In this document: one piece after another, positions 36,288-47,803 of the stretch
Layout of the letters: each line of letters begins with the position of its first letter
Position numbering within the stretch: position 1 is the first letter of the stretch
Assembly: GCA_016758965.1 (NCBI GenBank)
Contig: JAEPRB010000196.1
Location: 1 to 64,000, forward strand
Direction of reading: 5' to 3'
Length of the DNA stretch: 64,000 nt
Origin: Circinella minor
Lineage: Eukaryota > Mucoromycota > Mucoromycetes > Mucorales > Lichtheimiaceae
The notes under the pieces: generated by a model
What the model was told of the DNA's origin: nothing
Database searches by the model: none
Seen by the model: the letters and a program-made list of their open reading frames with translations, nothing else
Translations under genes and position numbers: made by a program

Positions 36288-39200
36288 GGTGATCAATAGA
36301 TTAATAAAATGAAATAAAAAGCTACAAGCTGATACCTTTTATATTTTTTGATTAGAAACACCAACAGTAACAAAAAAAACTTAATTATCTTTCTTTGGTC
36401 CCACGTTGATGTATACGCACCTCCTTTTTTTGACTCATTTTTTGAGTTACATATTGGCGAAGTCAGATACTACTGTGGGAAAGTATTGGAGAAAACTACC
36501 GCAGCAATATTGGTGGATATTTCTGTAGCACTTCATGTCTTTTCATTGAATGGATATTTGTCTACGTATTAGGAATTTTCGATGATTTATAAAAAAGATA
36601 TTCAATTTTTGAATGTAGTACAAAAAATTTTCTAGTTTTTAGGGAGATCAATATTTCCAACTTGATGTCTATGCTTTTCACTCTGTCGTGGTGTATTTAT
36701 CTCATGGCTGGTTTTATAATACAAATGTACATGGAATTCTCTAATGCCAAAAACGATTTTCATCCCTAATTGAACGAGCATAACTGTCAAGTTGAAAAGA
36801 TTGGTCCACCCAAAAGTAGGAAAAATTATGTTCGTATTACCAGTGTATCTTGTTTACATTGAATGTCACTAATCCTGTAATCTTGAAGTATATAAAAAGA
36901 AAGATTTATTTATTAATAGTAACGGAAAGATTCAATTAGTAGATTACCTTTTTTAGATCGGTTCTCCTTAATCATCAGAGAAAAGGTTTGTAAAAATGCA
37001 AGTTTTTCTGATTGTATTTATGAGATTCAAAGTAGTGGGCTATATGATTTAAAATCAAAATTTTGTAAGGCGAAAACATCTTTCTGACTAAACACTGACG
37101 CTGATATTAGATATAGTTAATTATTATATATATAAGTAATAGTAGAAGAGCCATCATCATTATCTAGATTTACCCATATTGATTTTGGGCTATCAGGGGC
37201 TAAAATAAGAATTATTTTCATAATATATAGATTTTCTAAAAATGCTATGTGATTTACCATAGTAATGATAATAATCGCTTTATTTTTTGACACTAAGATA
37301 CGTACTGTATAACATTAGTAAAAAAAAAACTATGTATTTTATCTTTTTTTTTATAAAAAAAATCAATAAAAAACAATTACTTTTCAAGTACTCCCTTCAT
37401 TTCGTTTGTCTGTTTAGCGAATTCAAGAATGGTCCAAATATAGTATAAAGTAATATCTCCTAAAAGGTCAAAAGAAATTGAACGGTGATTTTAAAACAAA
37501 GAATTCACTGCTATTATTAAACATATTGTTTGAAATAGGTACGTAATCAAAAATTGCTTTGCAACAAGCAGCGTTACATACCAAGTATAACAACGGTGTC
37601 TTTTTGTTTATTTAACAATATACATTAGGATTGTTAAATTTAAATGTATCTGTAAAAGAGGTATCAAACTTAATTAATGACAGCAAGGTATTACAAATAT
37701 GAAAACTGAAATTGTCATTACAGCTACAGTTATAAAAGAATTACTTTATTTTGTATCACAAACAAGTATACCTTCAGCCACACTTAAAAGTTTTTTTTTT
37801 CTTTACATCTGGAAGGCTCGACATATTTATTAAATCAGAGCTTTTTTTTATATACCTAGTACTATTAAATGGCCTGTATATACTCTTTTAGGGCAAATCA
37901 ACAGACAAATTAAGTCTTGTGGATTTATATACAAATATAAGCATGTTGAACAAGATGAAGACACAAATAATGAACACTAAAGTAGAATTTTTTCTGCTAA
38001 ATTAGTTTTCGAATAACCGTCTTTGTGGCACCCATGAGAGTAGTAACAGAGAAGAAGAGAGCCTAGATAAGGGATCTAATGGAGTCAGCACGGAAAACAA
38101 GATAGTAGACAAAACATGTTACAGGACCAGGTATCAGGAGGGGCGTTAAAACATATGATTGTGCTTATTGGTGTAACTTGGGGTTGAACACAGGTATCTT
38201 CGCAACAAAAAGCAAGTCCATTTACTAATCCAGAGAGTGGCTAGCCCCCTTATTCATTTTATTATACATAGCTTTTTATTTAATAATATAAAACTGGAAT
38301 TATTGATTATAATTCTTAGCCTTATGAAAGCTATTTTCATGACATTGATAATATTGTGATAGGCGATATAATTTGGGTATGTAGCCTAATTTTGTGATAC
38401 TTATCAATCATAACGAATAAACAAAAATTGCATCGATTATTTACAAATATCAATTACCGAGGACGAAAAAGAAAAGAATATTCAAATTATCGCAAAATTA
38501 TATTTTAAATGCGAAACACTATACTTATTCAAAACAATAGTGAACAAAATGGTGTAATGCTATAAAAAGAGTATGACGAGATATTTGAAAGAATAAGTGC
38601 TAACCTATTTCTTTTTCTATTTACAGCGTTTGAAAATCGAAATCTGTGTGAATTATATCTTGACATGCGTAAAAATAAAAGATACACTTCTTGATATTGT
38701 GGAACTAGTTAATTTTTTGTGAACAGCCGGAGTCCATTATTGTACGAAGCTGCTTAAAAAGAGAATGATTTGTCAAAACTAGATCTTTTGTTGACATACC
38801 AAAGTGAGATAACGTGAGTTAAACATGCGAGAAATCATCATGAGATAAGCAAAGTTTATATTCACGAGAACAAGTAGCTATACCATATAAAAACGTGGCA
38901 AAACCGGTCATTCGAGTTTACAGTTATCTATTTACAAGCGATGTAAATTATATTACACAAAAGAAATAACAAAATAATGCACACACTCACCTTTTGAAGA
39001 TTGAAAAAATGTTCATAGCTGCAACTTGCTACATATCATAATTTTTGAAAATATTGTATTGATCCATATTCTGCAGTCAATATCTATTTCTTTCAATAAA
39101 CCATGAATCCCATTAACTTCACGCTGGATAAGCTGACTACTTTATTAATATTTATGAAATTCCATACGTATCTCATTTTCCGTGATGAATGCTATCATTT

Positions 39201-39529
39201 ACATTACGGCTATATTTATTATTTGGCCTCAGCTGCTTAAGAGTTTTACTCTCGTATTGATGAATGATATCTAGTTTTTTATATTACAAAAAAAAAATAT
39301 AAGCAAAGGTTTTTACTGACAGCATAACTGAATCCCTTTATAACCTTAATTAGAATTTTAATAAATTCTTAAAACAGTTATATTTAATAGTAACAAAAGT
39401 AACACAATATAAGCAGCATTTGTTAAAAGTAATTAATATATAAATATTTATTATTATAACGACTATTATAAAGATGATTAAAAAGATAAAAAAAGAACTT
39501 CAAATAGTGAATAATAATAATAATAATGT
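36288..39529. other. Large intergenic region with faint coding remnants
   Basis: No intact gene. A minus-strand segment ending at a TAG at 36632-36634 stays open to about 36805 and reads like a terminal exon (VMLVQLGMKIVFGIREFHVH, then INTPRQSEKHRH), but I found no matching upstream exons. A plus-strand segment near 38030-38150 (EEESLDKGSNGVSTENK) is weaker. The rest is AT-rich with no recognised element. Confidence 0.4.
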
Positions 39530-41938
39530 TTAATATTTTTTTGCATGAAATAATTTACTAAGGGATGCTTTTTTACTGACAATCGATCTCATAACAAAGT
39601 TTCGCTCCTTGGTATTGTTGGTGCTTGATCTTTTTTCACTTCCTGTTCCTCCAATAGGACGAGGTGTTGAATAAGATGCCATTTTTGGTAATGCAGGTCT
39701 TCTGGTTGAATCACTTAAAGTTGACGATCCAATGGACATGGCCGCTCCTTTGGAAGGGAATGACTGACTTTTGGTAATAATTGGAACACTTTTTGTTGTA
39801 TTGAACTGTTGGTTATCTACAGCAGCAGGATTAGTTGACGAGGACGATGACGAAGAAGATAACGAATCACGATAAATAAATTGTTTTGATGTTGATGTTG
39901 ATATAGATTTATCTCTCACAAGAGCAGCACTACATCTTGGTGCAAGGTTCTTGCTTATAGGTCGAAAAGCAGAAATACTGGATTCACTACGAATCATACC
40001 ACCACCACTATTACTACTACTATTACTACCACCACTGGTCCCCAAAATACCATAATTGGTCACTAAATTGTTATATTTATCATCTGGATCTGCTTGGTCT
40101 TGTTCGTCCAAATACTTGTTACTATCGAAAAAAGTGGTACTCTTGGATAACAATGTGTTGGCTTCATTATTATTATTCTCGTCATGATATTCTTCAATTT
40201 CTTCCAAAATGACATGGTCAGAAGCAACGGCACTATGATAGCTTGTACTCTGATTATCCTCAGTTGAACTGTCGCCGCTTGTACTACTTGGAAAAAATCT
40301 TGTTTCTTCAACATCACCAGCGGATAAACACTTTTTGGGAACTGTATTATAACAAAAAACACATGGCGATGAAGGTGATAGGGGTAACAACAACGGTTGT
40401 TGTTGCTGTTGTTGCAAATGACCTTGCTCTTCTTGATGGTAATGATGATGATGACCATGTTGATGGTGGAACCAACTCTTCCATTGGTTGTGCTGTTGTT
40501 GTCGCTGTTTATTACTAGTATCATCGTCATTATTACTACCCTCACTACTATAATCATATTCATATTCTTCGTTCTCGTTATTCCAATGCTGTTCTGGATA
40601 ATAGCGACGATAGTTAGTTGCTGGTATAAATGAATTGCTACAACATGTTCCACTGGTCAAGCTTGAATGGCTGGGTGCAGACGGTGACGGAACAAGGCGT
40701 AACGGACGTCGACTACAATGGCTATTGTTGTTATTGTTGCTATTATAAGGAGATGATGCTGATGTGGCAATTGCAGCTGCCGCATGCTGTTCAATTGTTT
40801 GAAGTGAAGGCTTCTTTTTTAGTTTATCATGGGTCCAATCACTTATACTACTGATACTATTATTGCTACCGTCACAACCACCACTGATACTACTATCCGT
40901 TTGATATCGACGAAGTAATGGTGCGTACATTTCTTGCTCCTCTTCATAATCATCATCGTTATGATCACCTTTGTTACTATTATTTTCACTCATGGGTGAT
41001 GATAAAGATAATGAAATACTTGGTACAGTCGTACCCTTGTTAGCAACGAAACCTTTGGGGGCATCTTGCACAACTGGAACTTTAGGCAGACTTGCAAGTG
41101 AAGGTGAATGTCGAGGACGCCAGCGTACAGATCCATCTTCATCACTGCTACTAATAATACTACTATTACTGATGCTGTTACTACATATATGATCGTGGTG
41201 TCCAGGTCGAGGAGGTGAAACCCAAGGAGAAAACAACGGAGTGTATTCTTGTTGTTGCCGATGCTGCTGTTTCTGCTTTCGATGACCATTGTGGTCATGA
41301 ACAGAGTTATTGTTACTATTTTGAAGCATTTGACGTGTTTCAAGGGTACGTTGCATTAGTCTTAAACTGATAATATTCATAGCACGTACAGCCTCGCCTA
41401 TATCCAATGAATCGCGTCCATTCCATATTTGTGCGCATTTCAACATATGTTGTGAGTCCCTCCATTGTTCTTCGAGATAATGATCAATAATATCCGTACA
41501 ACATAAATGATTATCTGTTGTTACATTCGTCGTGAATCCAAGCCCTTCTGATGAAGATGATGCAATCGATGCTTTACTATGACTGTTGTTGTTGTTGCTG
41601 TTGTTGTGGTTGGTATTGTTGCTGTGAGATGTTGAAATATGTCTCGCACTGCCACTATGATTTTTCTCACTCATGGGTACGTTGTTGAGATTATTATAAT
41701 TACTATACAAATATCGTGATTTATTTAGTAATTGCCGAGTCCAGTCCTGAACAAGTTGTTCATATTCTTGCTCTATCCTTGGGTCATAGGGATCATGTAA
41801 AAGTGGAATACTACGTGATGCTGATGAAAAATGATTGTTGATGTTATTGTTACTATTATCATTATTATTGTTATTAGAATGAGTGGAAAGGGGATGGTGA
41901 GCGGCCTGCGCAAACACCGGTTCAGGAGCACAAAGCAT
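39530..41938 (-). CDS. 802-aa Asn/Ser-rich protein of unknown function
   Basis: This is the longest uninterrupted frame in the window: a single exon from ATG at 41938 to a stop at 39530-39532. Most of it is disordered: Asn, Ser, His and Gln runs and acidic patches. Two pieces look ordered and may be conserved. One is near residues 49-78 (YDPRIEQEYEQLVQDWTRQL). The other is near 160-205 (DHYLEEQWRDSQHMLKCAQI, then GEAVRAMNIISLRLMQRTLE), a helical block. The basic C-terminus ends VMRSIVSKKASLSKLFHAKK. No enzymatic motif, signal peptide or membrane segment is seen. The composition resembles fungal signalling or transcription regulators, but no function can be assigned. It is divergent from the SANT-domain gene. 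Confidence 0.8.
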   Translation of the reverse strand: MLCAPEPVFAQAAHHPLSTHSNNNNNDNSNNNINNHFSSASRSIPLLHDPYDPRIEQEYEQLVQDWTRQLLNKSRYLYSNYNNLNNVPMSEKNHSGSARHISTSHSNNTNHNNSNNNNSHSKASIASSSSEGLGFTTNVTTDNHLCCTDIIDHYLEEQWRDSQHMLKCAQIWNGRDSLDIGEAVRAMNIISLRLMQRTLETRQMLQNSNNNSVHDHNGHRKQKQQHRQQQEYTPLFSPWVSPPRPGHHDHICSNSISNSSIISSSDEDGSVRWRPRHSPSLASLPKVPVVQDAPKGFVANKGTTVPSISLSLSSPMSENNSNKGDHNDDDYEEEQEMYAPLLRRYQTDSSISGGCDGSNNSISSISDWTHDKLKKKPSLQTIEQHAAAAIATSASSPYNSNNNNNSHCSRRPLRLVPSPSAPSHSSLTSGTCCSNSFIPATNYRRYYPEQHWNNENEEYEYDYSSEGSNNDDDTSNKQRQQQHNQWKSWFHHQHGHHHHYHQEEQGHLQQQQQQPLLLPLSPSSPCVFCYNTVPKKCLSAGDVEETRFFPSSTSGDSSTEDNQSTSYHSAVASDHVILEEIEEYHDENNNNEANTLLSKSTTFFDSNKYLDEQDQADPDDKYNNLVTNYGILGTSGGSNSSSNSGGGMIRSESSISAFRPISKNLAPRCSAALVRDKSISTSTSKQFIYRDSLSSSSSSSSTNPAAVDNQQFNTTKSVPIITKSQSFPSKGAAMSIGSSTLSDSTRRPALPKMASYSTPRPIGGTGSEKRSSTNNTKERNFVMRSIVSKKASLSKLFHAKKY

Positions 41939-43340
41939 AGTTATTGCTTCTTAAAAAAAGGAATGATAAAAGTATTGTATTGAAAAAAAGAACGTGAAGG
42001 GTATAGCTTTTGTTATTATTTTTTAAAGAAAAATATTATAAAAATAAAAGAAGAAGAATAAATTATAATGAAGAAGAAGATTCGGTTAAAATATCAGTCA
42101 GTTGATTATATTGAGCAATATCATAACATATAGTGTGTGTACAAATGTATATATATGTAAATGTCATTGTCGTTCTCTGTGTAAAAAAAATGAAGGAAAT
42201 GTAATACGGTTTTGTTCTTATTAAAAAATAAGGGTGCTTAGTCACTGAGTGTAGTTTATCCTTTATGCATTCCTTTATATTTTTGTATTCCCTCCCTCCC
42301 TCTATTTCTTTTTTTTTCACTACAATGAGAGAGAGCACCCTTGATTTTTATCATGAAAATCATATACAAACCCCCTTTATATTAAAAATTTTGGCAGGTA
42401 GCCTCTATCCCTATGATTTCTCACACTTATTACTTTGAAGGTATGACTCTTTCCATTATATATTATAGAAAAAAAAAGGGGTGGGGGGGGGCTTTTTCAC
42501 CTTGTTATATATTTGAGCTTCTATATTCTTTTTTTTATGAAAAAAAAGAAACATTCAGAGAGAAAGGAAGTTACTTTTTTCTTTTTCGATAAAACCCAAA
42601 TAGTGGATGCATTTTATGTGTCAAAAAAAGAAAATTAAGGTTCAATCGGCAGAAAAAAAAATAAGTTATCAAGAGATTGTGTAAACAAACAAAAATCAAG
42701 GGATTATGCCTTGGATGATAATAATAATAATAATAAAAACGTGGTGTACAATTAGTTGTAGTTAAAAAAAATGAACAATATGCTAAATTGATCGCTCTCA
42801 GAGTAATTTTATTTTTTTTGGATCGATGATCATGGATTCAATATATTAGGTATAAGTAGCTATTTAGACAGCATTCCATTGCGCCTTTTATTTATTTATT
42901 ATTATATCTACATACAGTACTGAAAAAACATGTTTGTGGTTGCATACTATATGTATAATATTATATGTTTATAATTAAACAAACGACCGACGATATCCCA
43001 CGGATACTCAGTTTCGTATATACGGATGAAAGAATGAAAATCGTCTTCTACGTATCACTATTTTATCACTCCAAGTGGGTAAGGATTAATAAACCTATAC
43101 ACATAATTTGTGTTTGATCTTTTATATAAAAATAAAGATGATGCTTTTACTACGCAACACATAAGAAATTATTTTGAACGCGGTCTGCTGTATAAATTAT
43201 GGATGAAACAAAACAAACAGCATTGATGGCTACACAAGCTTTTTTAGACCATTGTTCATAAAAACGCCAACGAACCCACAACTAAAAAAAACCACTTTTT
43301 CTTTTTTCTTTCATTCTTTTTTTTAAAAAAAATTGTTCCC
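41939..43340. other. Divergent intergenic region with a possible uORF
   Basis: Promoter region shared by the genes starting at 41938 (-) and 43341 (+). It contains poly-A/T runs, a G run near 42482 and an (AT)n tract near 42148. A 20-codon reading frame (ATG at 43199, stop at 43259-43261) lies 79 bases before the start codon of the SANT gene and could act as an upstream ORF if transcription begins before it. Confidence 0.5.
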
Positions 43341-46300
43341 ATGGCTCCAAAAAACTCCAAAAAACAAGAATCATCGTCAAGCACGATTGTTGAGGAAAAG
43401 CAACAGCAGTTGAAATCGCGATTTTTTTCTGAAGGTAATAAAAAATATAAGACCATCCCTATTTCTTACTCCTAAAAAGATATAATCATCCACCACACCA
43501 AAAAAAAGGAGGATGATTTTTTTTGACAATTTTTTGTATCATTATCCCATAGTTGAAATTATCAATAGCAACAAAAACAATAATCATAATAATAATAATA
43601 ATGCGAAGACAACAATTCATTGGAAACTTGTTCCGATACCAGAAAATATTTCTATTGCTCCTATACTGGCAAGTAATGACCCTTTTATCTTTGATATATA
43701 TATATATGAAGAACGTTTAAGATTCCAAACATGGAAGTTCGGGAACGCGTGTGTATACATATACCCACATACCCTAATTTTAACGCAACTAGAGGACTTA
43801 TATACTAATACCAACACAAAATATTTCTTGTTATTACAGGATCGTGTACGTTTATTGGCTGATTCTAAATCTAACTTGGATGGTAATGATACAGAAAACC
43901 AGTCTGAAGAAAATCAACCTAATTTACTTCAAATGACCATACTTGAAAGGTAAATCAAAACTGACATGTCTCTTTTCGACCCCTATTATTGTTATTTACC
44001 AATTTTAAACAACATACATATATAATAACACTTATTGCTATAAAAAAATTAGTCAAAAAATTGAAACAGTACGTAAACAAAGTTTTTTCAGCGAAGAATT
44101 AACAGAAGAAGAACGTGATATTGTTGCTCAACGTGTTGCCTTGCAACAACGACAATTTATGGAATATGAAAGACGCGAAAAAATTCGTAAATCCAAAAGA
44201 ATTCGTGTCATGTTTGAGCATGTAAATGATGAAGAGATTCAAGCCATGCTACTAGATTGTGATGGGGACGAAGTAAATAATATAATATGATATACTTTGA
44301 TGGAGATAATTAAAAAAGAATAATACTCAAAAAAAAAAAAAAAAAAACGATTGATAAACACCGACGATAAATAATTGTATAGGATGAAGTCATTTATCGA
44401 CTTACCAAACCAGGTTATCTTTTAGAAATACGGAAACATATTGCTTCTAAATATGTTCATACCGAAACTGACAATAGCAAGTATATATAATATAATTAAA
44501 CGGTATTCTATATGCTTATTTATTTATTTAAATGATGTTTTTCATTGTATTTATAGAGACAGCCGATCAAAAAGCTGCTTATAATCAATTATTGAAAAAG
44601 CGTTCAGAAACACTTAAAAAGACAACCAATGATAATGCTAAAAAGTGAGTTATAACAAATATCTCTTAATATACCCAATATTTTATTAGATAAAAAAGAT
44701 ATCATTTCTAATAATGATAAAAATTGCTTCATTATCTGTCAGACAATATCGAATGGGAGGTAGATTGGGTTTGGACGAAGCACTACAACAAGCGCAGAAA
44801 CATCAAGAAGAAAATCCCGAAAAAGCATTTGAAGGATGGTCCCAAGCACGCATTCGTGCATACCAAATGATTGATCAAAACCCTAATAGTTATTATTATC
44901 GATTCAATGCTCCAGGTGAAATTCAACGTAAAGGTCAATGGACAGAGGTAAATTTTTTATTTACGATTTACCTATTGAGAAAAAAGGGAACAGTATTTGT
45001 CTTGATGCCACTTACACATTCCATAAAGCTGAACATATGAATACTCTTTCCACATACATTAGGAGGAACAAAAAGTATTTTATGATCGACTCCGTGAAGT
45101 AGGTGCGAATGGACAATGGGGGATTTTTAGTATGAAAGTCCCTGGCCGAGTTGGTTATCAGGTAATATTAAAAGAATACTTGTTGATAAACATTAGCCAA
45201 AACATAGTATAATTATAGTAACAGAAACTAATAGTGTTCTTGTTAATATTTCATAGTGCTCGAATTTTTATCGACTATTAGTGGAAACTCAAAAGATTAA
45301 AGACCCAAACTATGTATTGGATGATCGAGGCAAAGCTCACTATTTGTTTGATAAGAAAAATGCACATGGTCAAGTGGAAAAGACATTTCGCACACACAGC
45401 AAACATTCACCGGGTAATCTTCTTCCACCTATACCATCTTCCTTTTTAGTAGGTGAAAATAGCGGTAGTGCCACTACTAGTAACACAAAAGGTAAAAATA
45501 ATGATTGTTCACAACCACTACCACCAGCTTCGTCCTCGGCATCACCTTCATCTTCTTATCAGCAACAGCCACAACAGAAATCCACTTCACCTACTTGTTC
45601 ACCAGCATCACCTTCAACGACTAACAAAACGACGGCAACAAGATCAACTCGCGGAAGATCGAAAAAGAAAGAGAAGAAAAAGCAAGAAGAAACGAAGCCA
45701 AAAACCACATTAGGTCAACGTCGTCGTCGTCGTCGAGACAGACATTGGTCCGGTTCTGGTGCAAGTGAAGATGGTGAATCATCGGATGATTTTATAGGCT
45801 ATGATAATGATAGATCTGGAAGTTATACTATGCGTGTTCACAATAACGATGATAGTTCACAGGATTATTCTGATGACACACGACGTCGTAGTAAGAGACA
45901 ACGAAGGCCTACAGCAATCGCTGTGGAAGCGGGTTTGGCGTCCAAAAAGCCAACAATTTCGTGGAACGCAATTAACAACATGGGAAGAAAGAAGTATAAA
46001 CACGAGCCTTCACCTGAATCTCCGTCCACTTCATCATCTCCACCTAACAACAACAAACAACCTAGTGATGATGATAATATCACATCTGCTACAACGCCAA
46101 TTGATCAAACAACAAATCACATTGAAGAAAAAGGAGAAGTGGAAGTTATTAATCAACATGACTATGTAAAAGTAACAAATCCACTTCCAGGATTTATTGA
46201 TCCAATTACCTTGGAAGAAGTGCTTAAACCAGCTATTTCAAAATACGGTCATGTCATGGGGTCGGTATTTTCAATTTTTTAAAGATATGAGAACGCATGA

Positions 46301-46732
46301 TTTTATTATGAAAATAAATTTAAATCTATAAACTTTTCCGCATCTTTTTTTATATATAGATATGATTCATGGGTAAGATGCTTGACATCTTGGGAAGGAA
46401 AGCGAAACATTTGTCCTTTAACCAAGAAACCGCTAACGAAACGTGACTTAGGTATGTATTCACTTACTAACCAATGTTTTTTCGTCCTTCTGTGTTCAAA
46501 AAAAGATCATCAGTTTTTATTTACCCCACACATTTTTTTTCAGTTGTTTTGGACTTTGACAATATTGAAGAATATCGGTGAGTAATCAATCTTTTTTTTC
46601 TTCAGAAAACAATACATAATTCTGCATAATAAAAAGAGTGTGGTAGATTGAAAAAAAAAATAGACTCATAAAAAAAGGAGTTGCTCCCCAAAAAAATAAA
46701 TATTTTTTAGGTCTCGAATCGTCAATTTGTAA
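43341..46732 (+). CDS. SANT/Myb-domain protein with C-terminal U-box-like domain
   Basis: Twelve exons (43341-43434, 43553-43752, 43840-43949, 44053-44272, 44383-44476, 44557-44644, 44743-44947, 45063-45161, 45257-46260, 46360-46451, 46544-46577, 46711-46732) close in phase to 753 aa. One intron (44477-44556) must be GC-AG for the frame to close. Another (43753-43839) has a perfect TACTAATACC branch site. A charged helical region, ELTEEERDIVAQRVALQQRQ, precedes the SANT domain (about 334-382: WTEEEQKVFYDRLREVGANG, then VPGRVGYQCSNFYRLL). A long disordered basic middle follows. The C-terminus (about 685-750) has DPITLEEVLKPAISKYGHVM, SWVRCL and NICPLTKKPLTKRDLVVL, which resembles a U-box. A nuclear chromatin or transcription role is inferred. 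Confidence 0.85.
44477..44556 (+). other. GC-AG intron
   Basis: The upstream exon must end in phase 1 to join the reading frame starting AG ACA GCC at 44557. The only GT in reach (44481) gives the wrong phase. A GC donor at 44477, with the strong GCAAGT consensus, restores the phase exactly and gives TETDNKTADQKAAY across the junction. Confidence 0.75.
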
Positions 46733-47281
46733 GAGAAATTCTCTTATTGGAGATAAAAAAAAAAGTACACAAACAATAAATGTCAAGCTTTACCCATAGT
46801 TTTTTTTCTGATGATGATAATAAACAAAATAAAAAAAAAGACCATACAACATACACACAACATCCCCCAAACCCCCATTCCATTCCGGCTTTTTCCGTTC
46901 CGAGGACCAAAAATAAACAAGGAATATGCACAGCTTCTCTTTTTTTTTGTTTTTGTTTTTGTTTTATTGTATATTATTATTATTAAATATGATTATCACA
47001 TACTTTGATTTTTCTGTTAAAAAAATGAAGTCTTTTTTGACTGGTTGGTTGCTTGAAAGTGTTGTACGATATGTATATTGCAGAAGAAGAAATAAAAAAA
47101 AAACAATTATCATGGATCAGCACCACATCCATTTTATCCTTTCGGTCTTTCTGAATTGGTTTGATTGGTAGGAATAAGCATAGCAAAGTCGTACGGATTT
47201 TCATTTTTGGGTGTTATGTTGGAAAAAAAGGAGAAGAGAGAGAGGAAGGAAAAAAAAGAGGTGGTACTTTCCCACACACTA
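46733..47281. other. Convergent 3' intergenic region
   Basis: It lies between the SANT gene and the 78-aa gene. T-rich and A-rich tracts are present and no gene is supported. The open frames here are low-complexity Phe/Lys-rich translations. Confidence 0.5.
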
Positions 47282-47803
47282 TTAGACGCCGCCACCACTG
47301 CGACTAAAATAATAATAAAAGAAGATAAACAATTATTTTCATGTTCAAAAAAATATTTCTTCAATTTGTTATCTTTAAATACCTCACATCCCGTAATCCA
47401 ATTCCACGATTACGTTCTCTCCAATCTGCTCGAATACGTTCCATATTTTCCGAGTCATGTGATGGTTCACCAGATGGCACGAACTTTAGTGGCTGCGCAG
47501 ACGCTTTTCGGTTATTTAATGTATAATAAGTTGTTGCTGCTAAAAGTGTAAGAGGTACACTCCTTTATATATATATAAAAAAGAGTTTATCAGTTAATAT
47601 ATATATGTGCATGTCTCTGTGCTTGTGTTGTTTGTTTTTTTTCTACATCTATTTATTTTTTCTTGAGCTGGTATGTTGCATACAAGAAGAACAAGCGGAG
47701 GTGGATAATAATTTAATACAAAAAAAATAAAAGGAACATTTTTTAAAGAAAGGACAAGGAACATTTACCAATATAACGATGAACCATGAACGTGTCTGGG
47801 CAT
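47282..47803 (-). CDS. 78-aa single-span membrane protein, three tiny exons
   Basis: Exons 47803-47769, 47562-47383 and 47303-47282 join with GT-AG introns and correct phase (2 then 2) into 78 aa. The protein begins MPRHVHGSSLYWSVPLTLLA, a short basic lead into a hydrophobic span up to TTYYTLNNR. It continues with a polar tail, PSHDSENMERIRADW, and ends GLRDVSRSGGGV. The tail looks like a conserved small fungal protein, and a small mitochondrial membrane protein is one possibility, but I cannot name it. Support comes from splice sites, codon-like composition and clean phase. The first exon (12 codons) is the least certain. The gene is divergent from the 52.2-kb gene. Confidence 0.65.
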
